A stretch of 64,000 nucleotides of DNA from positions 2,083 to 66,082 of the forward strand of contig NMRA01000829.1 in NCBI GenBank assembly GCA_002633005.1, given 5' to 3'. The stretch comes from Phoronis australis (Eukaryota > Phoronida > Phoronidae). Positions 12,266 to 24,560 of the stretch are shown in pieces; position 1 is the first letter of the stretch, and each line of letters begins with the position of its first letter. The translations under genes and the position numbers were made by a program. The notes under the pieces are model-generated. The model saw only the letters and a list, made by a program, of their open reading frames with translations, ran no database searches and was not told where the DNA came from.

Positions 12266-13514
12266 CCGGGTAAGTCCAAGCTTCTTGAACGCATGCATTA
12301 TTTTTCTTTCGTGAGAGTAAAAATTCAATACATTATTTTTGGAATACTGATAGAGAACCACCAAATGGCCACCACACCAGACTCAACTTTACTTTTCATT
12401 TAGTTTAGTAAAACTAATGTACATTTAACACATAGATGTATGGAATGGACTTCCTAAACGACCTGTTTAGATTGGAGACACGTCACTCTATGTTCTTAAC
12501 TGGTGAGAACAAAGGAAGGAGTATCGTAGATTGCGAGCATCAATGAATAACAACACACTTCACGTCTCAAGAAATCTACACGTTAAGAAAACCAGGGACG
12601 GAGCTAATACTTTGACATTTCAAGCTCAATTCTGATAAAGGTAGAAGTTTTTCCCATTGATCGTCTCTAAGTTCTGACTTTCATTTGTCATTACCACCGA
12701 TTAATACACGACCACTGATATTTCATTCCTCTGTCTCTGATTTGTTAAAACACAGTACGATGACTTTCGTGCCTCGATTGCGAAGTGATGTCAACCGAGC
12801 CTTGTCAAGGTTCCGGCCGCCCGCTCGCATTCCAAGAGTTATGTCGGGGGCTACGTTACGTAGACGCAGGAACCTTGCCACGCATTACAAGCAACGTACG
12901 TGATCACACTAGCACGTTGCTTCTGTTTTGATAAGCCTTCTGTGATTCGAAAATAGAAGCACAGCTATGCAGTAAACCAAAAGGAAGTGTTCTGCTCGCA
13001 TGGTATTGTGAGTAAGGAGCATGGGGATCACAACACCCCGGTTTATTCATCTGGATTACGACTTAAGTAATGCCAGTTAAGGTTGTAAAACCCTTCTTTC
13101 TATGCTCAGCTAATTTAAATACACAAGTTTGCCTCATCTTTGACGTATCCCAGCGCTCGACACTTAGCTAGACCCCAAGTCGCATTTGGGGAATTGGCCT
13201 CTGTTGGCGAAAATCCTCCATCGCTAAACGAAGTCTAAGGTCGGCAAAACTGTCGTTCGTCGATCCGTCAGACTGGTCGACTAAAAAATTTCGTGCCGCA
13301 CTCCGCTCACGAAAACGTATGCCGCGCAAACCTTTAATTTCTCTCCATATGTACCATTCATTCTCTAACTCAGTTCCTGCTGCCAACGAAGATAGAACTC
13401 ATACAATGGGGTAAACTGAAGGCGTGTGCTTCACCAATCATCCTCGATTTTTGCCGAAATATTCCGGCTTCCGTATGTTTACTTCGTGTCGTAATATAAG
13501 CGCGTGTGTAAATA

Positions 13515-13640
13515 TAGATTATTACGTGGTGAATTCGTTATCCCCCGTTATCTAGAGCCCGAGTGGATTTTGGAGAATTCTGCAAAATCCACGAGGGCTC
13601 TAGATAAGGGGGATAACGACTTAGAACATGTAATAATCTA
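13515..13640. repeat. Long near-perfect hairpin
   Basis: The sequence folds around GAATTC at 13575-13580. The inner arms CTAGAGCCC / GGGCTCTAG, GTGGATTTTG / CAAAATCCAC and GTTATCCCCC / GGGGGATAAC pair with only a few mismatches and one 1-base offset. The outer arms TAGATTATTAC / GTAATAATCTA extend the structure to about 126 bp. It is probably a foldback transposable element rather than an RNA gene. Confidence 0.8.
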
Positions 13641-14164
13641 TTAAAACCACATACTTAGTGAGAAACATTACTATGAATCGATCTACCTTTCTCGACTCGC
13701 CTCGGCTTTTTAACTACTTTCTACGTCAGAGGCCCGGGGTCGGAGGTCGTGACCTTTTAAGAAAAGCCGAGCTATTTTTGTCAAATAATGCTTTCACTCA
13801 AAACGAATTGAAAATTTAAACAAAAGCGAATTTGTAAATTAAGGTTTAGCAACTATTATAGCTTACTACACATTTTATCACGCTAAACTTCGACCGGGAA
13901 ATATCGTCTGCTAAAGTAGGTTACCAATAGTAACTGAGTATAATGCTCAAGTTAAAGGATCCCGACGACACGATACCCGCATTCAAATTGGAGATCGGTG
14001 ATTTACAAGTGAGAGAACACGAGAGAAAAATTTCACAGAATTAAGATATCGTTTTTATGAAAATTATGCGTCTTATTTTTCATAGCGTATAAATAGCGGT
14101 ACAATGCCCTTTGCTTAACATGCGATTGCTGCGCGTGCTCATTTAGTATTCTATTTTCACGTTC

Positions 14165-14232
14165 GATGACGTCAGCCGCTGAGTGGCGGCGACTCGCAAC
14201 TCTTGAGGCCCGGGTTCAAATCCGGCCTCGGT
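14165..14232 (+). repeat. tRNA-like segment, probably a SINE head
   Basis: A good pol III B box (GGGTTCAAATCC) is preceded at tRNA-like distance by an A-box-like stretch (AGCCGCTGAGTGG). The T-arm has two mismatches in its five pairs and the acceptor stem does not close, so it is not a functional tRNA gene. A tRNA-derived SINE fragment is the likeliest explanation. Confidence 0.5.
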
Positions 14233-14245
14233 TTCCCGCCAAAAT

Positions 14246-14267
14246 GTTATCTCACTAGTGAGATAAC
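14246..14267. repeat. 22-bp perfect palindrome
   Basis: GTTATCTCACT is followed directly by its reverse complement AGTGAGATAAC with no loop. It sits just after the tRNA-like segment and shares GTTATC/GATAAC with the hairpin at 13537-13617. Confidence 0.8.
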
Positions 14268-14914
14268 TTTATGGGTTATTACACGGTTGTATCTGCCATT
14301 TGACGCTAATATTGTGGTATAATGCGTTTTATCTGCTGTGGTTCAAAATGCACCGATTTCACGAAATAAACGGAACACTTGTGAACCAAAGGTATTAAAC
14401 CTAAGAAAAATGTAATTTAAAGTTTGGAAGTTAACACAAACTTTGAAACGAATTTCGGGGGAATTACTGTGTTATACTCGCAGTGGCTACTTTGTAGAAA
14501 CTTTTTTGCCAGGCCGCCAAACATAACCTGAGGTCGCCAAATCGAGTACCGCACCCGTAAGGAACTAGAAGACAATGATGTAAACTATACTCAAGAGGCT
14601 GGACTCGAGACGATGACAGTGCATCATAGCAGGTAAAAACACGCCAATGTAACATGAGACTAAAAAGTCAGAGGAAAGAAGCACCAGTGGAAAACAGTGT
14701 AAAGCAATCACTTTCGATTTCGGGCTTCGGCAACATCGCTCTTCCGAAAATAATTAAAAGCAAACTTTTTTGTACCATGCGTATGTCCGTAGCTTGTTCG
14801 TTTAATAAATATTTTCTTTCGAATTTCTTTGGTTAGGGGTTCCTTGCATTATACGTGATGTAAACTAACGTGACCAATGCATTTGACAGTCATTTGAAGT
14901 ACATCCCAGCTTAC

Positions 14915-15069
14915 TGTGTGTGCAATTTCGTGACACATCACAATCGCAATGTTATGTTTGTTGAAGATGGAGGACTTCTCCTCGTCGAACAACAGCGCAC
15001 TCTCACGGTATAGAACAATACCCCAATTTTCCATGGCGCCTCCGCTGAAATCAGGAATTGCCACGTGAT
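14915..15069 (-). CDS. M1 aminopeptidase exon 5: GAMEN and zinc motif
   Basis: This 155-nt exon encodes residues 380 (split codon, Asp) to 431. It starts DHVAIPDFSGGAMENWG: GAMEN at 390-394 is the exopeptidase signature that binds the free N-terminus of substrates. YRESALLFD follows. The exon ends with CHEIAHT, giving the first two zinc-ligand His (426, 430) and the general base Glu427. The donor ACA|GTAAGC falls right after codon 431. That codon is Thr where most M1 enzymes have Gln (HExxHQWFGN). Confidence 0.95.
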
Positions 15070-16221
15070 CTGAAAGACGAAGTAGCACAATTAGTTACAC
15101 TTCATTGAACGAGGAAGAACCTCATTGTCAGTTCTGCGTGTTGATTGGCCAAATATAGAAAATATGAACATCACAATTACTTGTACAGGGTATGTTGCAC
15201 CTACACAGCAGTGGCGGGTAACGAGTTACGACTCGCCTACATTCAAAGATACTATCCAAGTTTTGGCGATTTCATCCAACATTAGCCCCTTCACATGCTA
15301 TTGCGTAATAGTTACTTCCCCGTAAAGATGGAAGCATCGTTCAGTAAAAACTCTGTCATTACTGTGTGAAAAAATATCGACCTTGGATCCATTCTTTAAG
15401 GGTTGGATGAGGTCTACATAGGGTTTGTTTTATTTCAAAGTTATGAGTGTTAGGTTGGCCTTAATATTCGTTAGTAGTCATAATGTCAACTTAACATCCC
15501 TTTAAAAACAGGTTTAAATGAAACTCCAACTCCCGACAAGTCCTCGAGTATTTTATGTATATTATACATCACCGATCGTAAAGTTAATTTACTGGTGATC
15601 ACAAAGCGGAAAAATATGAAAAGCCAAGGTAGTCATGCCCAATAATGAAAGCTATACAATTGCTTTAAATCTGGGGTTGTAATGGAAGTGCAATAATCCC
15701 TGAGGATGGTATGTTCAAGAGAGTACGAAACCATTTATCAATTTCATAATCTAAAGCAGACTTGCGTAGAGGGAGTTGGAATCAAACAATAACATGGTTT
15801 CGTGTGTTGTAAGTTAATCACCGCTCACAAATTAGGCAAATGTATTCACGCACAATTAGAATCAGTGTACAACGAAATGAAATTAGACAGGAACAGCACG
15901 TGACGTAGAGAATTATAGCTGGAGAGCTTCTCTCACGTATTCCTATGTAGATTCCCTTATCTTTGCGGATGGTAATCACTAATTTTATGGACCAGACCCA
16001 TGAGGCCCTGAAAGTTAAACTGCCAGCAATGATTTGCTCTTTACTACTAACCATGTCACGACATTTTCCGGGGATAAATTCTTACATCACGATACGCGGA
16101 TTACTTCATTGCAATGCAGGAAATTTGACAATTTTTACAGCGTTAGCGCTGGAACACTCACTCGCCGTATTCAAAAATGCATCAAAAAGCAGCTTGGTCG
16201 CTAGGAAATTCAGAATCATAC

Positions 16222-16342
16222 CTGCTTTTGGAACCAACTCGGGGATACCAAAAAAATCCTCAAAATAGGGATATGCTTTTGAGGCCACCTCCAGGGCGTA
16301 GTCCGTCTGATGGAATTGCTGCTTTGGTGCCCAGATACGGAT
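16222..16342 (-). CDS. M1 aminopeptidase exon 4
   Basis: This 121-nt exon begins after the acceptor tgttttag with IRIWAP, matching the family motif vr.waRp. It continues through DYALEVASKAYPYFEDFFGI, matching yAl....lk.fedyfgi.YpLPK. It ends in phase 1 at PKA with the donor CAG|GTATGA. It brings the chain up to the start of the catalytic domain. The usual Y-P-L-P-K is read here as ELVPKA, a mild divergence. Confidence 0.9.
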
Positions 16343-18872
16343 CTAAAACAAAGGATTCAGTTGTAAATAAAACTTACGAGGCGATTTTTCATCCTCGGCA
16401 TTGCCGCTAGCAAAATAATCGTATCTTATGCGCTGACTTTTAAGTTAATGGATTAGAGGCTGAAATCCAAATTCACCGAATATTTGGGATGTAATACATT
16501 GCAAAGAATCACAATGTTTGAACCGGGTACCAAAAATACACAAAGCCGTGTGTGTCCTTTGTATTCTCTATCACTGAAGGCAGAAAAGTTTAATCGCGGT
16601 CTCCAGAAAATCTGTAACACTGCAAGTCAAAAACCTGTGACCTCAACTTCAACTCCGCTAAGCGCATGGATCGCAGATTGAAAGGTGGAATCAGGTCTGC
16701 TGCGGTTGTATCTGGACGTCCGAGAAAACGAACAACGAACTAATGTTTACGGTCGATCGTCGAAGTTCAGTTTCTGCCTCCTTTTGGCTATGTTGGGAAA
16801 TATAGGGCACGTGTCCCTCTTCATTACGAACATTTATTGGTAGCACTGAAAAGTTTTTTTGAGCCACAATCGAATTCCTCCCCAATCCTCGCTCACGTTC
16901 GTGTGAAATTGGCGTCTGCTGGATTGACAGGACATTTTAAGATTTACTATAAGTGCGGATACTCATAGCATTTTTAAACTCTTTTTATGTTTTTTTTTTT
17001 TTTTTAAATAATGCCGTTTGTTGCCCCTTTGACATATTTCTCTTCCAACCGTGGTTGTGTGCTTAAACACTTTACCACTTCCTGTCGGCAAGGCGAGTTT
17101 TGGCTGGAAATTCAAGTACCTTCAGGCTTTTTAAGTCTGGTCGACATCCATTGTCGTGCCGATTTTTGAGTAAGGAGTGATTTGGCTTTCTGAGTGCGTT
17201 GTCTGCTGGTACTTAGGGGTCCCATGCGAGTAGTGGTTTTGAGTTGAAAACTACCAAATTTGTGTATTTTTTCCTCGTTTTTCTTTACGTTTAGCGAGAG
17301 CATAAAAGCAAAAAAAGACAAAAGAAAAACACTTTGAACACAAAAAACACAAGTCTTTAGACTGTAAGCAAGCTTAATATGTAGCCAATAACTTCATATG
17401 TTTCATATTTTGTGTTTTTTTGTAGAAAAGAAGTAAACTGCTTTCTCTCAGATCACCCTGACTGGCAAGGCAGAAATGAGGAATCAAATCTGTTAACAAC
17501 GGTCGTAAGACCAGCCTACTATTGTCAAAGCTTGCTTTGCTAATTAAAAATACACTTGTTTGAAAAATCGTTAAATCGTGTCTCAAAAATATAAAACAAC
17601 CAAAAATCAGAAAAAGCAACGATTCGGTGGTGAGCTGGAAGCACAGGAGAGGCACGCGTTGTACGTATCCATGTCGATAAAATTAGTACACTTATAGATA
17701 GAGATATTTTTTTTAAATATAGAATCACTAACTCATACAGATAAATCTGAGGCAAAAAATTATTTGTAGTCCTTTTACATCACTTTACCTTGGAACAAAC
17801 TTTGACTATATGAATTCAGACAAAATTATTGTGTGTGCTCGACTACAAGGGCAAAGTTAAATTTGACTGAATGTTGCATGAGATTCCAGTTGAGTGTTTA
17901 ACACGTCATTGTACATCGTGTTAATGTACAGTTTTAGTCTCGGCTAGAAGTTCTCGGACTTTTGCATTATATGACCAGCATTCTTTGTTAATTGGTTTGG
18001 TGTCTTTTTACAAACATGGGGGTGGCGAAGGGAAGTGAAAATAAAATGAAAATGTTCAGATTTATTACTAAAGATAATGTTGCATGGCACCAGCTTAGGC
18101 TGGAGAAGTACTTCCGGGTACTCGCCTTATGACGACAGTTTTGCAGTCATTTCCCCAAGAAAGTTGTTCGGGTTTGGACTTTTGTGATACACTCTACTAA
18201 ATAGTTCCAGGCAAGAACTATCTCTGAATAGAAATCAAAATATCCAGAGGCTGAACATTTTGATGACTGTTCTTGATAAGTAAACAAACCACCTCACAAA
18301 ACGTTTTTAGAGTCTTTGCACCTTTTGTTTAAGAAATTGAGAAAATGAATTTAATTCATACAAGCATTCCAATATATGTTTTACAGAAATCTTCTCTATG
18401 ATGAGAGCAGAAATTTGTAACGAAAATAAAAACACTAGTCAAAATGAGAGTCAAACAATAACTGATTTAAGTAATGCAGGGTGCTTGGTTTCAGAGAAAT
18501 GGGTCAAGTTTAAAATGGGAATGACACTGTTTAGAGCTCTTTTGATAGGATCAAATTGATAATTAGAAGAGCGAAATGGTTCTTTCATTTCTGTGCAAGT
18601 GTGATAAACACGAATGTTTATCATTTCAGACTAATGTTACGAAGCTTACCAGTTGTAGAAATGGCCTGTAGTCTTGTATAACACTGAACGTGACAAGTGG
18701 AGGAAAGAGTTTTACAAGAATTGCATGACCTCTGGTGATGCCAAACTTAACTGGATCCACTTTCGTGGGATAATTTGTACACATGCAATTTTATTTAACA
18801 CTAGGGTCAATGGGGAGTAGTTGCTTTGTACATTGAGTTGTTTCCGTCGACTTCATCTCTGTCTCCTCCTAC

Positions 18873-19039
18873 CTGTAAATCACTTTTTGCTAATGTTGTT
18901 TCTCTGTAGGTATAGTCGCTTACAACAAATCCCAATAAATACGTTGACATTATCGGAGTGGTCATGAAGTCCCGTCGAACCCAGTTGTTGGGTAGAAACG
19001 ATGTTTTACGGACAGGCATATTGGATAAGGCGATAAAAC
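18873..19039 (-). CDS. M1 aminopeptidase exon 3
   Basis: This 167-nt exon starts in phase 1 with codon 284 (Gly) and ends in phase 0 at residue 339. It carries ALSNMP and then FMTTPIMSTYLLGFVVSDY, matching the family pattern tpp MSTYLlaf.v.df. The donor is CAG|GTAGGA. The protein joins exon 2 with family-like spacing (SLIYKQ-GFIALSNM). Confidence 0.93.
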
Positions 19040-19199
19040 CTACAAAAGTCAACGTTCACACATGACTAAGAAAAATGACTAAAAAGTTTCCGCCTAGCAG
19101 ATGCATAATACTATACGTGAGCGGTGTCTCATGAAACTTAGTTGCACTCAATCCGAGCACAGGGTCTAATATTTTTACTATTCGAAATAAAACTCGACT

Positions 19200-19820
19200 T
19201 ATTTTTGGCATTTTCTATCCAACTTTTCTACGAGCACTAGATGCATGTCTATTATTCTATGCTCGAGTAATTACTGGCTTTTATGGATGACTTTCTAATT
19301 CTACTATTATGATGATGACGTCAACATGAAGGCTAAACGTTCGAAACTGAACTCGAAATTTTGAGTTTTCACTTGAAATCTCGAGTTTTTACTCCAGTTC
19401 GTAACACGAACATAGCATGCGCGCACCCCGGGGAGGATGCAAGTGGGCAAAAAGGTCCGCCTGAGACAAACAAAAAGTTCGACAAAACGAGACAAAAGTG
19501 CACTAAAATGCCAAGAACTACAAAATTCGCCGAAGGCACAATTCACAGCTCTGAAGGTACCTCGTTTTTTTCTTTTTGTTAGCAAAAGGTGCACATTCCC
19601 AAAAATTCGAGCCCCCCAACTTTTAGGCTGGGTGCGCGCATAAACAGGGGCCATCAAGAACAAACCTGGAGTGGAAACTCTCCTGCATAAACCAGAACGT
19701 ACTGTATTACGTAACAAGACACGCTTATATCGAGTTCGCACTAAAAGTAAAACAGCAAATGCCAAAAAATATTCTCGAGTTCCGTTTTGAGTACCAAGAT
19801 TGGCCCCGTTCTTAAGCTTC
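19200..19820 (-). repeat. Dispersed repeat copy A, including the 'WGARI' block
   Basis: This is a composite repeat. Part 19205-19272 matches the reverse complement of 24440-24515 (shared GTCTATTATTCTATGCTCGA). Part 19340-19410 is rich in CTCGAGTTTTTACTC-like motifs, as is 24330-24385. Part 19440-19650 matches 50600-50800 (GGGCAAAAAGGTCCGCC and ATTCGAGCCCCCC). Part 19755-19806 matches 24500-24555. The long minus-strand open frame here is a by-product; I see no known protein domain in it. Confidence 0.65.
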
Positions 19821-20239
19821 ATACCGAATTAAAACAGGCCGATAAACCTACGATTAAAAGTTAAGTTGTCTCGCATATGTATATTGAAGCATTTTGATGC
19901 ACACCAAAAAAAAAAAAGAAATGAAGAAGGCGTAGCAAATATGTAAAAACTGTAGCACGGGGTTGGCATTTATCAACCCCACCTGCGTGTCATTGGTCAT
20001 CAAGTTCCGTCTTGTTCGAGTACGAAAGATTTTAGGTTAAGCGTGTAATTATAGATGTCGCGCTCATCGCGTTTCAGTTCATGCCCAGGAATCAAGATTT
20101 GTTCGGCCCAGGAAGCTAGCACAGCTGACAAGAAATTAAAAAACAAATTTGTAGCGCCGTTAAATAAAAACATTTACGAATGCGAACTGCGAAACAAATT
20201 TAAGGAGTTCCATGAAAATAGCTTATTTTGCTGTCTTAC

Positions 20240-20349
20240 CTTGCTTATAAATAAGAGACACTGCAAACGTAGCCTTGAGAGCGGGTTCGTCAAAACAGGG
20301 GAAAACCTTGCGGGCATCGACAGCCTGAAGCTGGGATGAGACCACAATC
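20240..20349 (-). CDS. M1 aminopeptidase exon 2
   Basis: This 110-nt exon lies between the acceptor ttgttttcag and the donor AAG|GTAAGA. It completes codon 247 (Arg) and encodes residues 248-283. The stretch QAVDARKVFPCFDEPALKAT matches the strongly conserved family block Q..DARk.FPCfDEPa.KA.F. It is separated from exon 1 by a 15.2-kb intron, but no family residues are missing between the two. Confidence 0.93.
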
Positions 20350-23300
20350 CTGAAAACAAAATGCATGCATCTTTGGCTTTAAATGCGGAAATTTTGATTG
20401 AATTCTTCTTTAAAAAGCAACGGTGTAATCTTTCAAGAATTTTTCGGCGAATAGATTTCATTAAAACTGATGCATGAATATGATACTGTTGTAAACAAAT
20501 ACGACCATCAAGGAAGATGACATCAGTGGTTCAGTTAATGCCACACCACTGTACAAACAAAAACAGCCTAATACTGACTGAGGGCCCATATAATACACGA
20601 CATAAGAGATAGACCCTTAATTGACAAAAACTACAAGGCAACATATTGGCTAGACGCCAAAAGTCATTTACATTTAGAACCAGTTTCTCCATTGAATAAC
20701 GGATATCAAACGGGTTCTCAAAATCTGGAACCTCTGTCTGTAAGCTACAGTTGCCGACTAGACGGTAGTTCATAATCTTTTATACTAATCATTATGAGAA
20801 CCTGGTGGCAATGAAGGTTAGTTTTACCAGCTATTGTGTTATCGTTAGCAAACTTAAGATAACAACAAACAACTGGTGACAGTGTGGTCAAGTTTGTATT
20901 TTCGCAGTCAGTGATTCACTGTCAAAATAGTTGGTTGTCTTTTGTCCATCATGGCGAATGGTTGTACGAAAACGCTTTTCAATTTTAGCATCGGGTATAC
21001 CGGATATGTGCAAGTTTGTTTTGTCAAATTTCAAAAAAGGTGGCTTGCACTAAGCAGCTATTACAAAAAATAACGTTAAAATATTGAGCATTTTTACTAT
21101 GTCGTAATCAATATTTGAAAAATGATAACTTGCAATTTGGGCAAATATTTGCAGAAGAATCTATCTACTGTTCATCTGTTGTGAAAATGAACCTGCCTAG
21201 GTGATATCAATGATTGCGGTGTTTTAAAATAAGCATTCTGAACTGTGCTCAGAATATACTTAACATTTCATCAACAAAATGTAAATCGTTTTAGCAGACA
21301 GAGTCAGTTCACCTGTTCCATGACAGTGCATTTGGCCTGGTTTTTCTCATCAAACCGCTAGGCACCTTGATACGAAGATTGAAATGTTTACCGAAAGTGA
21401 TCTTTACTTCGAGAGAGAGACATAACGTCTGTTTTTAATAATATGTTACGAGCTTAAGGCAAACATAGGGAAGGTTATCGATCAGCATATTTATTTTCCA
21501 AAATCTCATCGTGATCATTGCTACAGGTAGGATCTACGTAAACTAAGAGTTTTTGGAACGGAAGAGGTATGAGGTATCGTGTCTCAAGAGATGTTGAGTG
21601 GTGATAGTCAATGATCGATAATCAAAATCTGGATTAACAAAAGTGAAACCTCAAAAAAGAAGGCCGTCATGTAATAAATGTTGGCTAATGTTGAAGGATC
21701 TTTTACTTTGGGTTGACGTTTGCGCAGACTGTCATGTACTTCTAAAAGAGAAATTATCTGTTTTACCGTTGAAACACATTTTGGATTATTTTTGCATGGA
21801 GCAGGCTTCTCTGGCCAGGGCTATAAAACAGCAAGAGCAGATTTTTATGATTTTTTTGCCAATCACCAATCCTCGCCGTTGTCTGTCAGACGTTCGCTGA
21901 AATCAAGGACGGTGATTTTACCAGTCAAGTTAAGGCCAGCACACCGCGGGGATTGCAGGTTCGCTTTAGAGTCCAATAGCGTCCCTTTAATATCTATCGC
22001 GGTGGAATTTTGGTCAGCTGCATAAACGTTGCCTGCTCTTTCGATTTGGTGATCAGCGTGATCTCAACTTAACGTGGCCATGTTTACATTTCAGATCATC
22101 TCAGTCTAATGTAGCTCAACGGATATAGATAAAAATAAAACAAAAAGGATGTGAAAAACATCTTTTTGTGCGTGAATGTAACTTAGGACCACTCTTTCGA
22201 CATAAAGCGTGCATTGCGCATGCGGGAAAACATTAGTGAAGAAAGTGTTATGCTTGGGGGGTCGCAAAATATACACAATGCTGCCAGCGATTTTGGTATT
22301 GTGTTGCCAGATGTTGAAAATGACACATAAATATAAGAGTTTGATTACAACTGTTAGTTCAATTGGTTCTCTGCGCATTCCATTCATTGTCGTAAACTAA
22401 TCTTCTGTAGAGTACACTTTAGGGTTGAGTGCGTGCGTTGATGTGTTTTTAAAATTTGATAAAATTATGTCGACGGTTATGATATCTAGTGCGATTAGGG
22501 CTGCGCTCCAAAGACGCAATAACTTCACAAGTAAAGTTAGTGTGATCACGTGATTCGATTGTGATGCACGATCATACGTAGTGAAATCTTGCGTGATCTT
22601 GCGTTTTCGCGAGATTCTTGGGTCTAAGGAGGTTAGGTCAGGCCTGGAGGTTTCTACAAGTGACTGATAAATACGTTTAATGGAAAAGTGTTTAAACTGT
22701 AAATATACATGTAAGTGACACCCGCCATTTCAAAGTAAGAAATAATTAGCTTATGGAATTTCTTAACATAGCGTTCCACTGGACCAAGTTTCTGGCAAAA
22801 AAAGCGAGATCAGACGAGATAACTACTTCTTGCGACTCTTCGTACAACAATTAAGACAGCATACGAACTGGAAACCGCAATTATTTGCCAAAATTCGTTG
22901 ATTCCTAGTTGGGTATGAGCTTAATTTTTTAAATTTCCGCGATGAGCCCCTCTACTTTTAAAAATGATGTTTGATTTTGGCTACGTACCGCTATAGAGCT
23001 GGTCTCAACTAGTTCCTTGCTCAGATTAAAAGTGGTTTTGGGGGTTTTGAGCCAGGTCTCGAGCAGCAGCGACTTTACAGTTCTTCCAAAGACAACATAA
23101 ATGAACAAACTATGTACATGTACGAGCGGTCATGCTGCGAGGACGAATAAGTCAGGAACCGAGCGGTGATTATGACTAAACCCTAGTATAGGGTTAACAC
23201 AGCCAAATGGAATTATGTAGGGTTGAGAAACAAGTTAAGTATGTCCAGCTTTCCTCACATCTAGATGTATTCCACATCTCGATGGGTCGAGATTTCCATC

Positions 23301-24324
23301 AAGGATGACGCAACATTCAACAAACGTCTGGTATCAATGTACCGAAATACTTGCAGTTGACGTATTCAACCATTTTCGATCGATGCATCGAGCGAAAACG
23401 TTACCAAACAGCGCAAATTTGAATGACATGATGTTGTTACTACAGGCTTCTGTACACACCAGTAATATAACTTAGTACGTCAAAACAGAATCATACTAAT
23501 AAGTGTTTTGTTTAATAAAAATAGGACATAGTCGCCGTTTCCAGGCGCGGACGACATGGTTCTTGCTTGGCGGATTGGTGTAGGCGAAAATAAAAATATT
23601 CCAGTGCCTGTGTCCGCAAATATCAGGAAACCACAGCACATATACTTTTACCAGTTTGACTAACCTGAACGTAAATTCCATGCAATTATGTGAAGTGTCT
23701 ATTTTTACGCTTTTACGAACACGGCGCTGAACTCTGTGTATTTTTTGTTGTTCTAAAGGTAATTATCAACTATGCGCCAGTTGTTACGTTTTTACACTTC
23801 TGAACACGCAGCGTCGCGTTTGCAATAACGTGCCCATGACTGTCGACGTCGTACGACCGGTCTTACGACTTTCGATAAAACGGGCTTCAATATCCCAACA
23901 CTGGATGGTTCACGTCATCGAAGAATGTTGCAAATGGAGGTGCATGGGCGTGGTGAAACGGCTCTGTCGAGGCCAATGATTACATGAGAGCCAAAATGTA
24001 GATTTGCACATAAGACGTGACGCAGTTTCATGAACATTTCCAATTTTATCTTCACTGAGAACGACTCGAATCGTTTAATCAAAATACATGTCTGTCACAA
24101 ACTCGCCACTCTTTTAATAAAACTCCGGCCCAGATAATTACGAATTCCGATTACTAAATACAGCACACCAGTGCAATTGTAAATTGACAGTGACTTCACT
24201 TCGGGAGGGTACTCATCTTTATTAGAAAATCCACCTATTTAGAGAGTGGGTATTACTGAAATGTAGCCTATTTGCAAGGAACTCCCATGAAAAAGGTTGC
24301 CCTTCCGTANCTTGAAGACCCTTA

Positions 24325-24560
24325 TATTCGTGCTACAAACTCGAGTAAAAACTCGAAATTTCGAGTTCAAACTCGAACTTATTGCTTTAATATTGGGTTT
24401 ACAAACTGTGAACTAAGGGCAATAAATTATCTACGTAAGTTATTGTGTACTCGAGCATAGAATAATAGACACTTATCTTGATTTCGTCCAAAAGTATATT
24501 AGAAAATGCCAAACCTAATTTCGAGTTCCATTTCGAGTAAAAAGATTGGAGACCGAGCCC
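24325..24560 (+). repeat. Dispersed repeat copy B
   Basis: This copy carries the same blocks as copy A: ACTCGAGTAAAAACTCGAAA near 24342, CTCGAGCATAGAATAATAGA near 24452 and AATGCCAAACCTAATTTCGA near 24506. One block is inverted relative to copy A and one is direct. Confidence 0.6.

Larger units (their letters stand above)
11781..14914 (-). other. Aminopeptidase intron 5 (3.1 kb), splits the zinc site
   Basis: This intron separates the HEIAHT codons from WFGN. It contains a MITE-like inverted-repeat unit (12034-12265), a large hairpin (13515-13640), a tRNA-like segment (14165-14232) and a 22-bp palindrome (14246-14267). Intron 4 (15070-16221) and intron 6 (11331-11666) hold nothing recognisable. 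Confidence 0.8.
16343..20239 (-). other. Aminopeptidase introns 2 and 3 with exon 3 between them
   Basis: Intron 2 is 19040-20239 and intron 3 is 16343-18872. Intron 2 carries dispersed-repeat copy A (19200-19820), which makes a 171-codon open frame that I do not consider a gene. Intron 3 contains a poly-T run near 16990-17005 and otherwise nothing I recognise. Confidence 0.8.

Noticed and set aside
13168-13386. 72-codon minus frame as an extra aminopeptidase exon
   Set aside because: Exons 5 and 6 already join with correct family spacing (HEXXH-X18-E), leaving no room for an insert.
14165-14232. Possible functional tRNA gene
   Set aside because: The B box is good, but the T-arm has mismatches and there is no acceptor stem; a SINE head is more likely.
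16638-16671. Short match to 29122-29157 (tgacctcaact...ccgct.agcgcatg)
   Set aside because: Only about 35 bp; too short to define a repeat family from two copies.
19307-19822. 171-codon open frame on the minus strand
   Set aside because: It lies within a dispersed composite repeat inside an aminopeptidase intron; no domain is recognised.
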